Assembly (NCBI RefSeq): GCF_000153725.1
Contig: NZ_DS022276.1
Span: 4,038,949-4,073,150, forward strand
Length of the DNA stretch: 34,202 bases
Direction of reading: 5' to 3'
Source: Salipiger bermudensis HTCC2601
GTDB taxonomy: Bacteria; Pseudomonadota; Alphaproteobacteria; Rhodobacterales; Rhodobacteraceae
Shown here one piece after another: positions 1-9,600 of the stretch. The notes under the pieces are model-generated. The model ran no database searches and was not told the DNA's origin. It saw only the letters and a list, made by a program, of their open reading frames with translations. The translations under genes were made by a program, and so were the position numbers. How positions within the stretch are numbered: the stretch's first letter is position 1; the number at the start of each line of letters is the position of its first letter.

Positions 1-162
1 GGCGACGAGGCACGCGCCCGCAGCGAGCTGGCCCGCTCCAAGAGCTATCTCAAACCGGTGGTCGAACTGGCGATGACCCGGCGTTGCGACACCGCGCGCC
101 TGGACGCCGAGGCCGAGACCCGCTTCGCCAAGCTCGAGCGCGGCTTCCGCTTCCTCGATTCC
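1..162. repeat. Exact 162-bp copy of internal exbB sequence at window edge
   Basis: Bases 1-162 are identical to 13914-14075, which encode about residues 66-119 of the exbB product. At 163 the match ends in a run of C followed by TTTT, and the unrelated tail of the SIMPL gene starts. The copy has no start codon, stop codon or ribosome site of its own. An exact partial gene copy ending abruptly at the first base of the window is best explained as an assembly or contig-edge chimera. A recent real duplication is possible but nothing else supports it. Confidence 0.9.
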
Positions 163-181
163 CCCCCTTTTCACGTCGGAC

Positions 182-871
182 CTACTCGGCGAGTTCGAAC
201 ACCATGGTCACCCGGGCATTGATCGTGGATTCGCCCGCGGCGATCGGCGCCGCAGCCACCCGGGCCTCCATCATCGGCATCGGAGACGGCGCGTAGCCGC
301 CGCCGGACTCGGAGATCGACAGCACCGGACCGAGCGTGACCCCGGCTGCCTCGGCCAGCACCTTCGCCCGCTCCATCGCATCTGCCACGGCGTCGCGCCG
401 GGCGGCCTCGCTCACCGGGTCGGGATCCTGCAGGCCAAAGCTCAGCCCCGAGAGGCGGTTGGCGCCATCCTCGGTCACCGCGCCCAGCACCGCGCCAAGC
501 TGATCGAGGTCGCGCACCCGCACCGTCAGCCGGTTCGACGCCTCGTAGCCGGTGATCTCGCGCGGGCGGTCGGAATCATGGCTGTTCCAGATCGGCTGCA
601 GCCCGACATCCGAGGTCTGCCGGTCGCGCGCGGCAATCCCCATGGCATCGAGCCGGGCGAGAATCGCCCCGGCGACCTCGGACGCCTCGTTCATCGCGGC
701 GCCGGGGTCGGGGTTCTGCGCGCTCACGCCGAGGCTTACCGTCGCCATGTCTGGCACGGCGACGGCCTCTCCCTCGCCCGTGACGGTGAGCTTCGGCGCG
801 CTGTCCTGCGCAAAGCCGGCGCCTGCCGACAAAATGAGCGTGCAGGCGGTGATCAGGGCAAGACGACGCAT
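182..871 (-). CDS. SIMPL (DUF541) domain periplasmic protein
   Basis: A 229-residue protein. The first 22 residues (MRRLALITACTLILSAGAGFAQ) form a clear signal peptide with an AQ|D-like cleavage site. The mature part matches the SIMPL/DUF541 family: an opening LTVTGEGEAVAVPDMATVSLGV strand segment, a central ITGYEASNRLTVRVRDLDQ segment and a C-terminal VTMVFELAE. Family members are periplasmic or surface proteins of poorly defined function (BP26/Omp28-like, oligomeric). The ATG at 871 is chosen because GAGGAG lies just upstream and the signal peptide begins there; the frame stays open to 1009 without a plausible start. It is divergent from the 903-residue gene at 1039, and its 3' end abuts the duplicated segment at the window edge. 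Confidence 0.88.
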   Translation of the reverse strand: MRRLALITACTLILSAGAGFAQDSAPKLTVTGEGEAVAVPDMATVSLGVSAQNPDPGAAMNEASEVAGAILARLDAMGIAARDRQTSDVGLQPIWNSHDSDRPREITGYEASNRLTVRVRDLDQLGAVLGAVTEDGANRLSGLSFGLQDPDPVSEAARRDAVADAMERAKVLAEAAGVTLGPVLSISESGGGYAPSPMPMMEARVAAAPIAAGESTINARVTMVFELAE

Positions 872-1038
872 GAGATCCTCCTCGGGACTGGTAAAGATAT
901 CGTCAACATCGGGCCTCGAGCCCCATGTCGCAAGGCTCTGCGCCGCAAGCTTTCTTCCGCTCGGCGGAAGGCTGCTGTAGTCTGCAATGCGAGGGCTGGA
1001 GACTCCCACAAACAGCCGAGCAGTGGTAGAGACCGGAC
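872..1038. promoter_or_regulatory. Divergent intergenic region with a 7-bp dyad
   Basis: These 167 bases separate the divergent SIMPL gene and the 903-residue membrane protein gene, so both promoters should lie here. A perfect dyad CTTCCGC-TCG-GCGGAAG sits at 954-970. I could not pick out convincing -35/-10 hexamers. The dyad could be an operator or a short hairpin; this is inference only. Confidence 0.35.
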
Positions 1039-3750
1039 ATGGTACCGAATTTCGCGCTTTCCCTGTCCTTTGACGGCATCGCTCTGCTTCGGCGGGCGGT
1101 CACCGGCTGGATGCAGATCGACCGTGTGGCCTTTGACGACGCCGAGCTGGACCAGTCGCTGGCGGCGCTGCGCGACCGCGCCACGGCCCTGTCCGCCGAT
1201 GGCGCGCAGGTGCTTCTGGTGCTGCCGAGCGAACAGGTCCGCTTTCTCGACATCGCCGATCCGGGACCGGACGACGCCGCCCGCGAGGCCGCCGTGCGGG
1301 CGGCGCTCGATGGCGCGACGCCTTATGCGGTCGATGAATTGCGCCATGACTGGACGCTGAAGGGCGACAGGCTCTGCGCGGCCGCGGTGGCTCTGGAAAC
1401 GCTCGACGAGGCCGAGAGCTTCGTGCAGGCACACGGCTTCACGGCGATGGCCTTCACCACGGTGCCGCCAGACGGCGCGTTCGAGGGCACGGTCTGGTTC
1501 GGCACCGCACCGGGCTGGAGTGGCGCCACGCCCGAGCGCCTCAGGACACCGATCGAGATCGTAGATGCCACGCCCGATGCACCCTGGGCCGCAGCGGCCA
1601 AACGCGCGTCGGAGACCGTGCCAGAGGCCCCAGAGACCATGCCAGAGACGGCCGCCACCGAGGCGTCCGCGGCTGAACAGGACACGCCCGACGCCACCGA
1701 CGGGCCGGACCTCTCCGCGCCGGATCGCGCGATCGCGCCCGAGACACCTGTTGCGGACCTCCCCGACGCCGGCCCCGTAGCGCCCGAGAGGGCGCCGGAA
1801 CCGGCCGCGCCCGAGACCCAGCCGAGCTTTGGCAGCGGCACTTTCGGCCCGGGCGGCGAGGCACGCAGCGATGCGGACGTGCCGCCGCTGCCGGCATCTC
1901 GCACCGTGTTGCCGACCCCGTCCGCCACCACCGAACAGCCCGCCGCCCCGAGCTTCTCGAGCATCAGGGCGAGCCGCGTGCCGCCCAAACCCGCCACCGC
2001 ACTCGCCCTGAGCGCGGCGCCCGAGGCGCCCGCGCCGGGCAGCGCACCAGCGCTCAGGGCAGAGGCCCCGGCCGGCGCGACCACGCCGCGCAGCACTGCC
2101 GCCAAGCCGGAGACGGCACGAAAGACGCCCGACAAGGGCTCGAAACAAAAGCTGAAAGCGGAAGCGCCCGCCGCAACCGGGGAGCCAAGCAAACCCGCCA
2201 AACCCGCGCGCGATCCGCTTCAGGTTGCCGCCATGCGGCGCAACCGCGGTGAGGATCCCGGCCCCGCCACGGCGCAGGTCAGCGCGGCCGCCGCCGTCGA
2301 CCCTGAGGAAGAGCGCCGCAGAATGACGGTGTTCGGCGCCCGCGGCCAAGAGGTCGGTGGCAAGCCACGCTTCCTCGGCCTGATGCTGACCGCGGCGCTG
2401 CTGCTGTTTCTCGCCGGCGTCGCCGCCTGGGCCTCGGTGTTCTTGGAGGACGGCATCTCGGGGCTGTTCCAGAGCACCGATGACAATACCGCCATCGCCG
2501 AGAGCGCCCCCGCCGAGGCGGTCCCCGACACTGCGCCTCCCGCCGAAGCGGAAGGGCTGGCGGAGGCAGAGCCAGAGGCGCCCGTTGCGCCAGAGACGCA
2601 GCTGGAAACCGCCGCCCTGAGCGCCGATCCGGCGCCAGAGCCACAGGCGGAGGTCGAGGCCGGGCCCGAGCTCGAGGCGGCAGCCCCGCCTGCCCAATCC
2701 GCGCCCGTCCCCGAGGCGGTGTCGCCCGAAGAGGCGGCGGCGAGCTATGCTGCGACCGGTATCTGGCAACGCGCCCCGACCGCGCCGCGCCAGCCCGGCG
2801 GCGACGATGTCGATGCGGTCTACATCTCGTCCGTCGATCCGACCGTCGGGCAGTTCGACGCCATCGCCCTGCCCGCGGCGCCGGGTCTCAACGACGATAT
2901 CGCGCTCGAGCCCGTGCGCCTGCCGCCCGGCCCCGACACCCGCTTCGACCTCGATCCAAGCGGGCTGGTCCGGGCCACGCCCGAGGGCGCGATCTCGCCC
3001 GACGGGCACCGCGTCTTCACCGGCCCGCCGCCGCAACGCCCGCCGCGTCGGGCCCCCGCAGAGGCTGCGCCCGAGACCGGCGAGACCGAGGCGCGGGACG
3101 GCGCCACGGAGGATGCGTTGCGCGCCGTGCGCCCGCTGGACCGTCCGGAAGATCTGATCGAGCAGGCCGAGCGTGCGACCCTCGGCGGCATCTCCCGCTC
3201 TGAACTGGCCGACAAGCGCCCGGTGCTCCGGCCGGCCAGCGTGACGGCGCAGGCCGAGGCGGTCGTCCCGGTCGCTCCGGTGTCCGAAGAGGTGTCCGAA
3301 GACATCGCGACCGCGGTGGAAGAGGCGCTCGAGGAGCCAGAGGTGCCAACCGGCACCGCACAGGCGGTGGCGAGCTCGCTCGAACCGCAGATCCGGCCCG
3401 GCAACATGTCGAGCCTCGTGCAACAGGCGGCCCGCCGCGCTCCGCAGCCGTCCCAAACCGCCAGCGCCGCGCCGGTGCGCGTGCAGCCAGGCCCCCGGGT
3501 GCCGCAGAACGCCAACGTGGCGCGCGAAGCCACCACGGCGAACCAGATCAACCTGCGTGACATGAACCTGATCGGCGTCTTCGGCAGCGCCTCGAACCGA
3601 CGCGCGCTGGTGCGGCTGTCGAACGGGCGGCTGCAGAACGTCAAGGTCGGCGACCGGCTCGATGGCGGCCGGGTCGCGGCGATCGGCGAAGATGAGCTGC
3701 GACTGACCAAGAGCGGGCGCAACATCGTGCTGCGCATGCCGCGCGGCTAA
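1039..3750 (+). CDS. Bitopic membrane protein with GspL/PilM-like N-terminus and GspC/PilP-like C-terminus
   Basis: A 903-residue protein in four parts. Residues 1 to about 170 look cytoplasmic and resemble the actin-like fold of GspL/PilM proteins, including LPSEQVRFLDI followed by LDGATPYAVDELRHDW. Residues about 180-440 and 470-830 are long, low-complexity Ala/Pro/Glu stretches. One transmembrane helix lies at about 445-467 (FLGLMLTAALLLFLAGVAAW). The last 60 residues (from RDMNLIGVFGSASNRRALV, with NGRLQNVKVGDRLDGGRV) look like the beta-rich homology region of GspC or PilP. The arrangement suggests an inner-membrane scaffold joining cytoplasm and periplasm, but no other secretion or pilus gene is in the window. 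The domain assignments are my reading of short motifs; the protein could equally be an uncharacterised family-specific membrane protein. It converges on uvrD, with 66 bases between the stops. Confidence 0.7.
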   Translation: MVPNFALSLSFDGIALLRRAVTGWMQIDRVAFDDAELDQSLAALRDRATALSADGAQVLLVLPSEQVRFLDIADPGPDDAAREAAVRAALDGATPYAVDELRHDWTLKGDRLCAAAVALETLDEAESFVQAHGFTAMAFTTVPPDGAFEGTVWFGTAPGWSGATPERLRTPIEIVDATPDAPWAAAAKRASETVPEAPETMPETAATEASAAEQDTPDATDGPDLSAPDRAIAPETPVADLPDAGPVAPERAPEPAAPETQPSFGSGTFGPGGEARSDADVPPLPASRTVLPTPSATTEQPAAPSFSSIRASRVPPKPATALALSAAPEAPAPGSAPALRAEAPAGATTPRSTAAKPETARKTPDKGSKQKLKAEAPAATGEPSKPAKPARDPLQVAAMRRNRGEDPGPATAQVSAAAAVDPEEERRRMTVFGARGQEVGGKPRFLGLMLTAALLLFLAGVAAWASVFLEDGISGLFQSTDDNTAIAESAPAEAVPDTAPPAEAEGLAEAEPEAPVAPETQLETAALSADPAPEPQAEVEAGPELEAAAPPAQSAPVPEAVSPEEAAASYAATGIWQRAPTAPRQPGGDDVDAVYISSVDPTVGQFDAIALPAAPGLNDDIALEPVRLPPGPDTRFDLDPSGLVRATPEGAISPDGHRVFTGPPPQRPPRRAPAEAAPETGETEARDGATEDALRAVRPLDRPEDLIEQAERATLGGISRSELADKRPVLRPASVTAQAEAVVPVAPVSEEVSEDIATAVEEALEEPEVPTGTAQAVASSLEPQIRPGNMSSLVQQAARRAPQPSQTASAAPVRVQPGPRVPQNANVAREATTANQINLRDMNLIGVFGSASNRRALVRLSNGRLQNVKVGDRLDGGRVAAIGEDELRLTKSGRNIVLRMPRG

Positions 3751-3816
3751 CGCCTCCCGGCTGGGAAGCCACGTTTCAACCCAACACGTTGGACCGCGTC
3801 CCTTGAGGCCGCTCCG

Positions 3817-6267
3817 CTAGAACGGCACGTCGTTCTCGGCGTGCACGAAGCGCGCCACCACCTTCTTGACCCCGGCCTTCTCGAAATCGATCTCGAGCTT
3901 GTCGCCCTCGATGCCGATCACCGCGCCGTAGCCGAATTTCTGGTGGAACACGCGCTGCCCGGTCTCGAAAGCCGAGACCGCCTGAAGGTCGATCACCGTG
4001 TTGCGGCTCTCGCGCGGCTGGCTCATCGGGCGCTGGCCCGAGCGCTCCTGCAGCCGCTTCCAGCCCGGCGAATTGTAGACATTGGCCTCGGCGGCGCGGG
4101 TCTCGAGCCCTGATCCGGCACCATAAGGCGCCGCGGCGCCGAAGCCGCCGCCATAGAGCCCCGGCGGGGTCAGCACCTCGACATGCTGCTCGGGCAGCTC
4201 GTCGATAAAGCGCGACGGCAGCGCGCTCTGCCACTGGCCAAAGACCCGGCGGTTGCCGGCAAAGGAAATGGTGCAAAGCTGCTCGGCCCGGGTGATGCCC
4301 ACATAGGCCAGCCGGCGCTCTTCCTCGAGGCCCTTCTGGCCGCTCTCGTCCATCGAGCGCTGCGACGGGAACAGCCCGTCCTCCCAGCCCGGCAGGAAGA
4401 CCACCGGGAATTCGAGCCCCTTGGCCGCGTGCAGCGTCATGATCGAGACCTTGGCGCCGCTCTCCTCGGTCTCGTTGTCCATGATCAGCGCCACGTGTTC
4501 AAGGAAGCCCTGCAGGTTCTCGAACTGCTCGAGCGCCTTGACCAGCTCCTTGAGGTTCTCGAGCCGGCCCGGTGCCTCGGGCGTCTTGTCGTTCTGCCAC
4601 ATCGCGGTGTAGCCGCTCTCGTCGAGGATCATCTCGGCGAGTTCCATGTGGGTCATGCGCGGTGTGCCGCGCCGTGTCTCGCCCACGGTGAGCGGTTCCT
4701 CGTTGTCGATCACCGCGTCCTCGATGCCGTCATCGGGCACCTCTCCGCCACGCAGCACCGGGCCGAGCATCGCCTCGCGCCAGCGGGCAAGGTTCTCGCA
4801 GAGCTGGCGCAGGTGGCCGCCGCCCTTGCCCTTGATCCGGCCCTCGTCGACCGCGATGCGCGCCCCGTCGAGCAACGACACGCCGAACTGGCGCGCGGTG
4901 TGCTGGATCAGCTGCTGCGCCTTGTCGCCGAGGCCGCGCTTGGGGGTGTTGACGATGCGCTCGAAGGCGAGGTCGTCATCGGGCGAGACCACGAGGCGGA
5001 AATAGGCCATGGCATCGCGGATCTCCATGCGCTCGTAGAAGCGCGGGCCACCGATGACCCGGTAAGGCAGGCCGATGGTCAGGAAGCGATCCTCGAAGGC
5101 GCGCATCTGGTGCGAGGCCCGCACCAGAATCGCCATGTCGTCGAGCGATTTGGGATCAAGCCCGCGGGTGCCCTTCTGGAGCGACTCGATCTCCTCGCCG
5201 ATCCAGCGGGCCTCTTCCTCGCCGTCCCAGTGGCCGATCAGGCGGACTTTCTCTCCGCCCTCCGCGGCGGTCCAGAGCTCCTTGCCGAGCCGGCCCTCGT
5301 TGCCCCGGATCACCCCGCCTGCGGCAGCGAGGATATGCTCGGTCGATCGGTAGTTCTGCTCGAGTCGCACGACGTGGGCGCCGGGAAAATCCTTTTCGAA
5401 CCGCAGGATGTTGCCCACTTCGGCGCCGCGCCAGCCATAGATCGACTGGTCGTCATCGCCGACGCAGCAGATGTTCTTGTGCCCGCCCGCCAGCAACCGC
5501 AGCCAGAGATACTGCGCCACGTTGGTGTCCTGATACTCGTCCACGAGGATGTAGCGGAACCAGCGCTGGTATTGCTCGAGAATGTCGGGATGGGCCTGGA
5601 AGATCGTCACCACATGCAGCAGCAGGTCGCCAAAATCGCAAGCATTCAGCTCGCGCAGGCGAGTCTGGTACTGCTCATAGAGTTCGGTGCCGCGGTGGTT
5701 GAAGGCCGACGCCTCCGACGCTGGCACCTTCGAGGGGGTCCAGGCGCGGTTCTTCCAGTGGTCGATCAGCCCCGAGAGCTGCCGTGCCGGCCAGCGCTTT
5801 TCGTCGATATTATTGGCCGCGAGCAACTGCTTGAGCAGTCGGATCTGGTCGTCGGTGTCGAGGATGGTGAAGTTCGACTTCAGCCCCGCAAGCTCGGCAT
5901 GGCGGCGCAGCAGCTTGACGCAGATGGCGTGGAAGGTGCCAAGCCACGGCATCCCCTCGATCTGCTGGCCGAGCAGCCGGCCCACCCGGGTCTTCATCTC
6001 GCGCGCGGCCTTGTTGGTGAAGGTCACCGACAGGATCTCGTTCGGGCGCGCCTTGCCGCTGACCAGCAGGTGCACGATGCGCGAGGTCAGCGCCTTGGTC
6101 TTGCCGGTGCCGGCACCGGCCAGCATCAGCACCGGCCCGTCGAGCCGTTCGACCGCCTCGCGCTGCGCCGGGTTCAGATCGTCGAGATAGGGCGCCGGGC
6201 GCGCGGCCATGGCGCGCGCGGACAGCGAAGCGCCTTCGAAGGCGTCCATGTCATCGAAACTGCTCAT
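3817..6267 (-). CDS. uvrD: ATP-dependent DNA helicase UvrD/PcrA
   Basis: An 816-residue superfamily 1A 3'-5' helicase. The Q-motif region (LNPAQREAVE, residues 31-40) is followed by Walker A GAGTGKT (51-57), motif Ia (SVTFTNKAAREMK), motif II VDEYQDTN, motif III (GDDDQSIYGWRGA), motif IV (LEQNYRST), motif V (MTLHAAKGLEFPVVFLPGWEDGLFPSQRS, here two adjoining pieces) and motif VI (EEERRLAYVGITRA). The C-terminal 60 residues (FHQKFGYGAVIGIEGDKLEIDF) are the small SH3/tudor-like tail of PcrA/UvrD. It should act in nucleotide-excision and mismatch repair and in removing RecA or RNA polymerase from DNA. The start at 6267 is followed in frame by a second ATG at 6249, so the exact N-terminus is uncertain. 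It diverges from pyc across 348 bases. Confidence 0.97.
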   Translation of the reverse strand: MSSFDDMDAFEGASLSARAMAARPAPYLDDLNPAQREAVERLDGPVLMLAGAGTGKTKALTSRIVHLLVSGKARPNEILSVTFTNKAAREMKTRVGRLLGQQIEGMPWLGTFHAICVKLLRRHAELAGLKSNFTILDTDDQIRLLKQLLAANNIDEKRWPARQLSGLIDHWKNRAWTPSKVPASEASAFNHRGTELYEQYQTRLRELNACDFGDLLLHVVTIFQAHPDILEQYQRWFRYILVDEYQDTNVAQYLWLRLLAGGHKNICCVGDDDQSIYGWRGAEVGNILRFEKDFPGAHVVRLEQNYRSTEHILAAAGGVIRGNEGRLGKELWTAAEGGEKVRLIGHWDGEEEARWIGEEIESLQKGTRGLDPKSLDDMAILVRASHQMRAFEDRFLTIGLPYRVIGGPRFYERMEIRDAMAYFRLVVSPDDDLAFERIVNTPKRGLGDKAQQLIQHTARQFGVSLLDGARIAVDEGRIKGKGGGHLRQLCENLARWREAMLGPVLRGGEVPDDGIEDAVIDNEEPLTVGETRRGTPRMTHMELAEMILDESGYTAMWQNDKTPEAPGRLENLKELVKALEQFENLQGFLEHVALIMDNETEESGAKVSIMTLHAAKGLEFPVVFLPGWEDGLFPSQRSMDESGQKGLEEERRLAYVGITRAEQLCTISFAGNRRVFGQWQSALPSRFIDELPEQHVEVLTPPGLYGGGFGAAAPYGAGSGLETRAAEANVYNSPGWKRLQERSGQRPMSQPRESRNTVIDLQAVSAFETGQRVFHQKFGYGAVIGIEGDKLEIDFEKAGVKKVVARFVHAENDVPF

Positions 6268-6615
6268 GCCGCCAATCTAGCGGTTGCGCCACCGGATGGA
6301 AAGACGGCGTTCGCGCAATGTTCTCAGCAATCTTTTGCAAGGGGCGACATTCCGCGCTGCCCTGCGACGGCAGGGCTTCAGATCCATGCGGCGCCATCCC
6401 GGCCCAACCCGGCAGCCAGCCGATCGGCGCAAGATTTTTCGACATCTCAGCGCCGGTCCTGCCGGAAATCGCCGCTATTCGGTCTCAGCCGAACGATCTT
6501 TGCAAAGGCACGTAAGATACATGTCAAATTTGCAAAGCCACCTTGCGCTGCATCGCGGCATCGCGTTCTATCTCGCCGATGGTCTCAAAATAGACCCAAA
6601 GGAGGAAGTCAAAGC
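6268..6615. promoter_or_regulatory. uvrD-pyc divergent intergenic region with TTTGCAAA operators
   Basis: This 348-base gap has no credible gene. It carries a perfect palindrome CTTTGCAAAG at 6498-6507, a second TTTGCAAA at 6529-6536 inside ATTTGCAAAG, centred 30 bp away (about three helical turns), and a one-mismatch copy, TTTGCAAG, at 6334-6341. TTTGCAAA pairs are the reported binding motif of the ScfR family of short-chain acyl-CoA-responsive regulators (PccR of Rhodobacter sphaeroides; RamB of actinobacteria uses a related core). The pyc ribosome site AAAGGAGG is at 6598-6605. Control of pyc by a ScfR-type regulator is inferred from the motif. Confidence 0.65.
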
Positions 6616-9600
6616 ATGTCCGAATTCCAAAAGATCCTGATCGCGAACCGCGGCGAGATCGCCATCCGCATCATGCGGGCGGCCAACGAGATGGGAAAGA
6701 AAACGGTCGCCGTCTATGCCGAAGAGGACAAGCTTGGACTTCACCGCTTCAAGGCCGACGAGGCCTATCGCATCGGCGAGGGGCTGGGCCCGGTCGCGGC
6801 TTACCTGAGCATCCCCGAGATCATCCGCGTCGCCAAGGAATGCGGCGCCGACGCGATCCACCCGGGCTACGGCCTGCTGTCGGAGAATCCGGAATTCGTC
6901 GATGCCTGCGTCGCCGCCGGCATCACCTTCATCGGTCCCCGGGCCGAGACCATGCGCGCGCTCGGTGACAAGGCCAGCGCCCGCAAGGTGGCGATCGAGG
7001 CCGGCGTGCCGGTGATCCCCGCCACCGAGGTGCTGGGCGACGATTTCAAGGCCATCGCCAAGGAGGCCGAGGAAATCGGCTATCCGCTGATGCTGAAGGC
7101 GAGCTGGGGTGGCGGCGGGCGCGGCATGCGCCCGATCGAAAGCGGCAAGGAACTGAAGGAAAAGGTGCTCGAGGGCCGTCGCGAAGCCGAGGCTGCCTTC
7201 GGCAATGGCGAGGGCTATCTCGAGAAGATGATCACCCGCGCGCGCCACGTCGAGGTGCAGATCCTCGGCGACAAGCAGGGCAACATCTATCACCTCTACG
7301 AGCGTGACTGCTCGGTGCAGCGCCGCAACCAGAAGGTCGTCGAGCGCGCGCCCGCCCCCTATCTCTCGGAGGCGCAGCGCGAGGAGCTGTGCGAGCTTGG
7401 CCGCAAGATCTGCGCCCACGTGAACTATGAATGCGCCGGCACGGTCGAGTTCCTGATGGACATGGAAACCGGCAATTTCTACTTCATCGAGGTCAACCCG
7501 CGGGTGCAGGTCGAGCACACCGTGACCGAGGAGGTCACCGGGATCGACATCGTGCAGGCGCAGATCATGATCGCCGAGGGCAAGAGCCTCGCCGAGGCCA
7601 CCGGCAAGGCCTCGCAATACGACGTGCGCCTCACCGGCCACGCGTTGCAGACCCGGATCACCACCGAGGATCCGACCAACAACTTCATCCCCGATTACGG
7701 CCGCATCACCGCCTACCGCTCGGCCACTGGCATGGGCATCCGTCTGGACGGCGGCACCGCGTATGCGGGCGGCGTGATCACCCGCTTCTACGATTCGCTG
7801 CTGGTGAAGGTCACCGCCAAGGCGCCGACGCCGGAAAAGGCGATCAGCCGGATGGACCGCGCCCTGCGCGAGTTCCGCATCCGCGGGGTGAGCACGAATA
7901 TCGACTTCGTCATCAACCTTCTCAAGCACCCGGTCTTCCTGAACAACCAGTACACGACGAAGTTCATCGACACGACGCCCGAGCTCTTTGATTTCAAGAA
8001 GCGCCGCGACCGCGGCACCAAGGTGCTGACTTACATCGCCGACATCACGGTCAACGGGCATCCCGAGGTGCAGGGCCGCCCCCGCCCCGCCGCCGAGCTC
8101 AAGCCCGCCCGCCCGCCGGAGCGCCGCGTCGAGGTGACGCCGCCGGGCACCCGCACTTTGCTCGAGGAAAAGGGCGCGCAGGCGGTGGCCGACTGGATGG
8201 CAGCGCAGAAGCAGCTGCTGATCACCGACACCACCATGCGCGACGGCCACCAGTCGCTGCTGGCGACCCGGATGCGCTCGCTCGACATGATCAAGGTGGC
8301 GCCGGCCTATGCGGCCAACATGTCGGGGCTGTTCTCGGTCGAGTGCTGGGGCGGCGCGACCTTCGACGTGGCCTACCGCTTCCTGCAGGAATGCCCGTGG
8401 CAGCGCCTGCGCGACATCCGCGCCAAGATGCCCAACATCATGACGCAGATGCTGCTGCGGGCCTCCAACGGCGTGGGCTACACCAACTATCCCGACAACG
8501 TGGTGCAGAGCTTCGTGGCGCAGGCCGCCGAGAGCGGCGTCGACGTGTTCCGGGTGTTCGACAGCCTGAACTGGGTCGAGAACATGCGCGTCGCGATGGA
8601 TGCGGTGATCGACAGCGGCAAGGTCTGCGAAGGCACGATCTGCTACACCGGCGACATCCTCGATCCCGACCGCGCCAAGTACGACCTCAAGTACTATGTC
8701 GAGATGGGCAAGTCCCTCCGGGACGCCGGCGCGCACGTGCTGGGGCTGAAGGACATGGCCGGGCTGCTCAAGCCCTCCGCCGCAGGCCCGCTGGTCAAGG
8801 CGCTGAAGGAAGAGGTCGGCCTGCCGATCCACTTCCACACCCATGACACCTCGGGTGCCGGCATCGCCACCATCCTCGAGGCGGCCCGGGCCGGCGTCGA
8901 CGCGGTCGACGCGGCGATGGACGCGCTCTCGGGCAACACCTCGCAGCCGACGCTTGGGTCGGTGGTCGAGGCGCTGCGCCACACCGAGCGCGACACCGGG
9001 CTCGAGATCGACGCGATCCGCGAGATCTCGAACTACTGGGAAGCGGTGCGCGGCCAGTACACCGCCTTCGAGAGCGGCCTGCAGGCCCCGGCCTCCGAGG
9101 TCTACCTGCACGAGATGCCGGGCGGCCAGTTCACCAACCTCAAGGCGCAGGCGCGCTCGCTCGGGCTCGAGGATCGCTGGCACGAGGTCGCCAAGACCTA
9201 TGCCGACGTGAACATGATGTTCGGCGATATCGTCAAGGTGACGCCGTCGTCCAAGGTCGTGGGCGACATGGCGCTGATGATGGTCAGCCAGGGGCTGACC
9301 CGGGCGCAGGTCGAGGATCCGAAAAGCGACGTGAGCTTCCCGGATTCGGTGATCGACATGATGCGCGGCAATCTCGGCCAGCCGCCGGGCGGCTTCCCCG
9401 AGGGCATCGTCAAGAAGGTGCTGAAGAGCGAGAAGCCGAACACCGAGCGCCCCGGCAAGCACCTTGCGCCTGCGGATTTCGACGCCCTGCGCAAAGAGCT
9501 TCAGGACAAGTTCCCCGATGTCGAGTTCGACGACGAGGATTTCAACGGCTACCTGATGTATCCCAAGGTCTTCACCGACTACGTGGCGCGCCACGAGGAA

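Noticed and set aside
853-3456. An 867-codon minus-strand frame over the 903-residue membrane protein gene
   Set aside because: Arg/Gly-rich antisense sequence with no motif; the plus frame has a coherent helix and C-terminal domain.
3781-3792. CCAA-CACG-TTGG dyad between the convergent stops as a terminator
   Set aside because: A four-pair stem without a U-run is too weak to call.
4183-6615. Extension of the pyc frame far upstream, which would make a 1958-residue protein
   Set aside because: The extra part is antisense to uvrD, and a perfect ribosome site with the family N-terminus (MSEFQKILIANRGE) lies at 6616.
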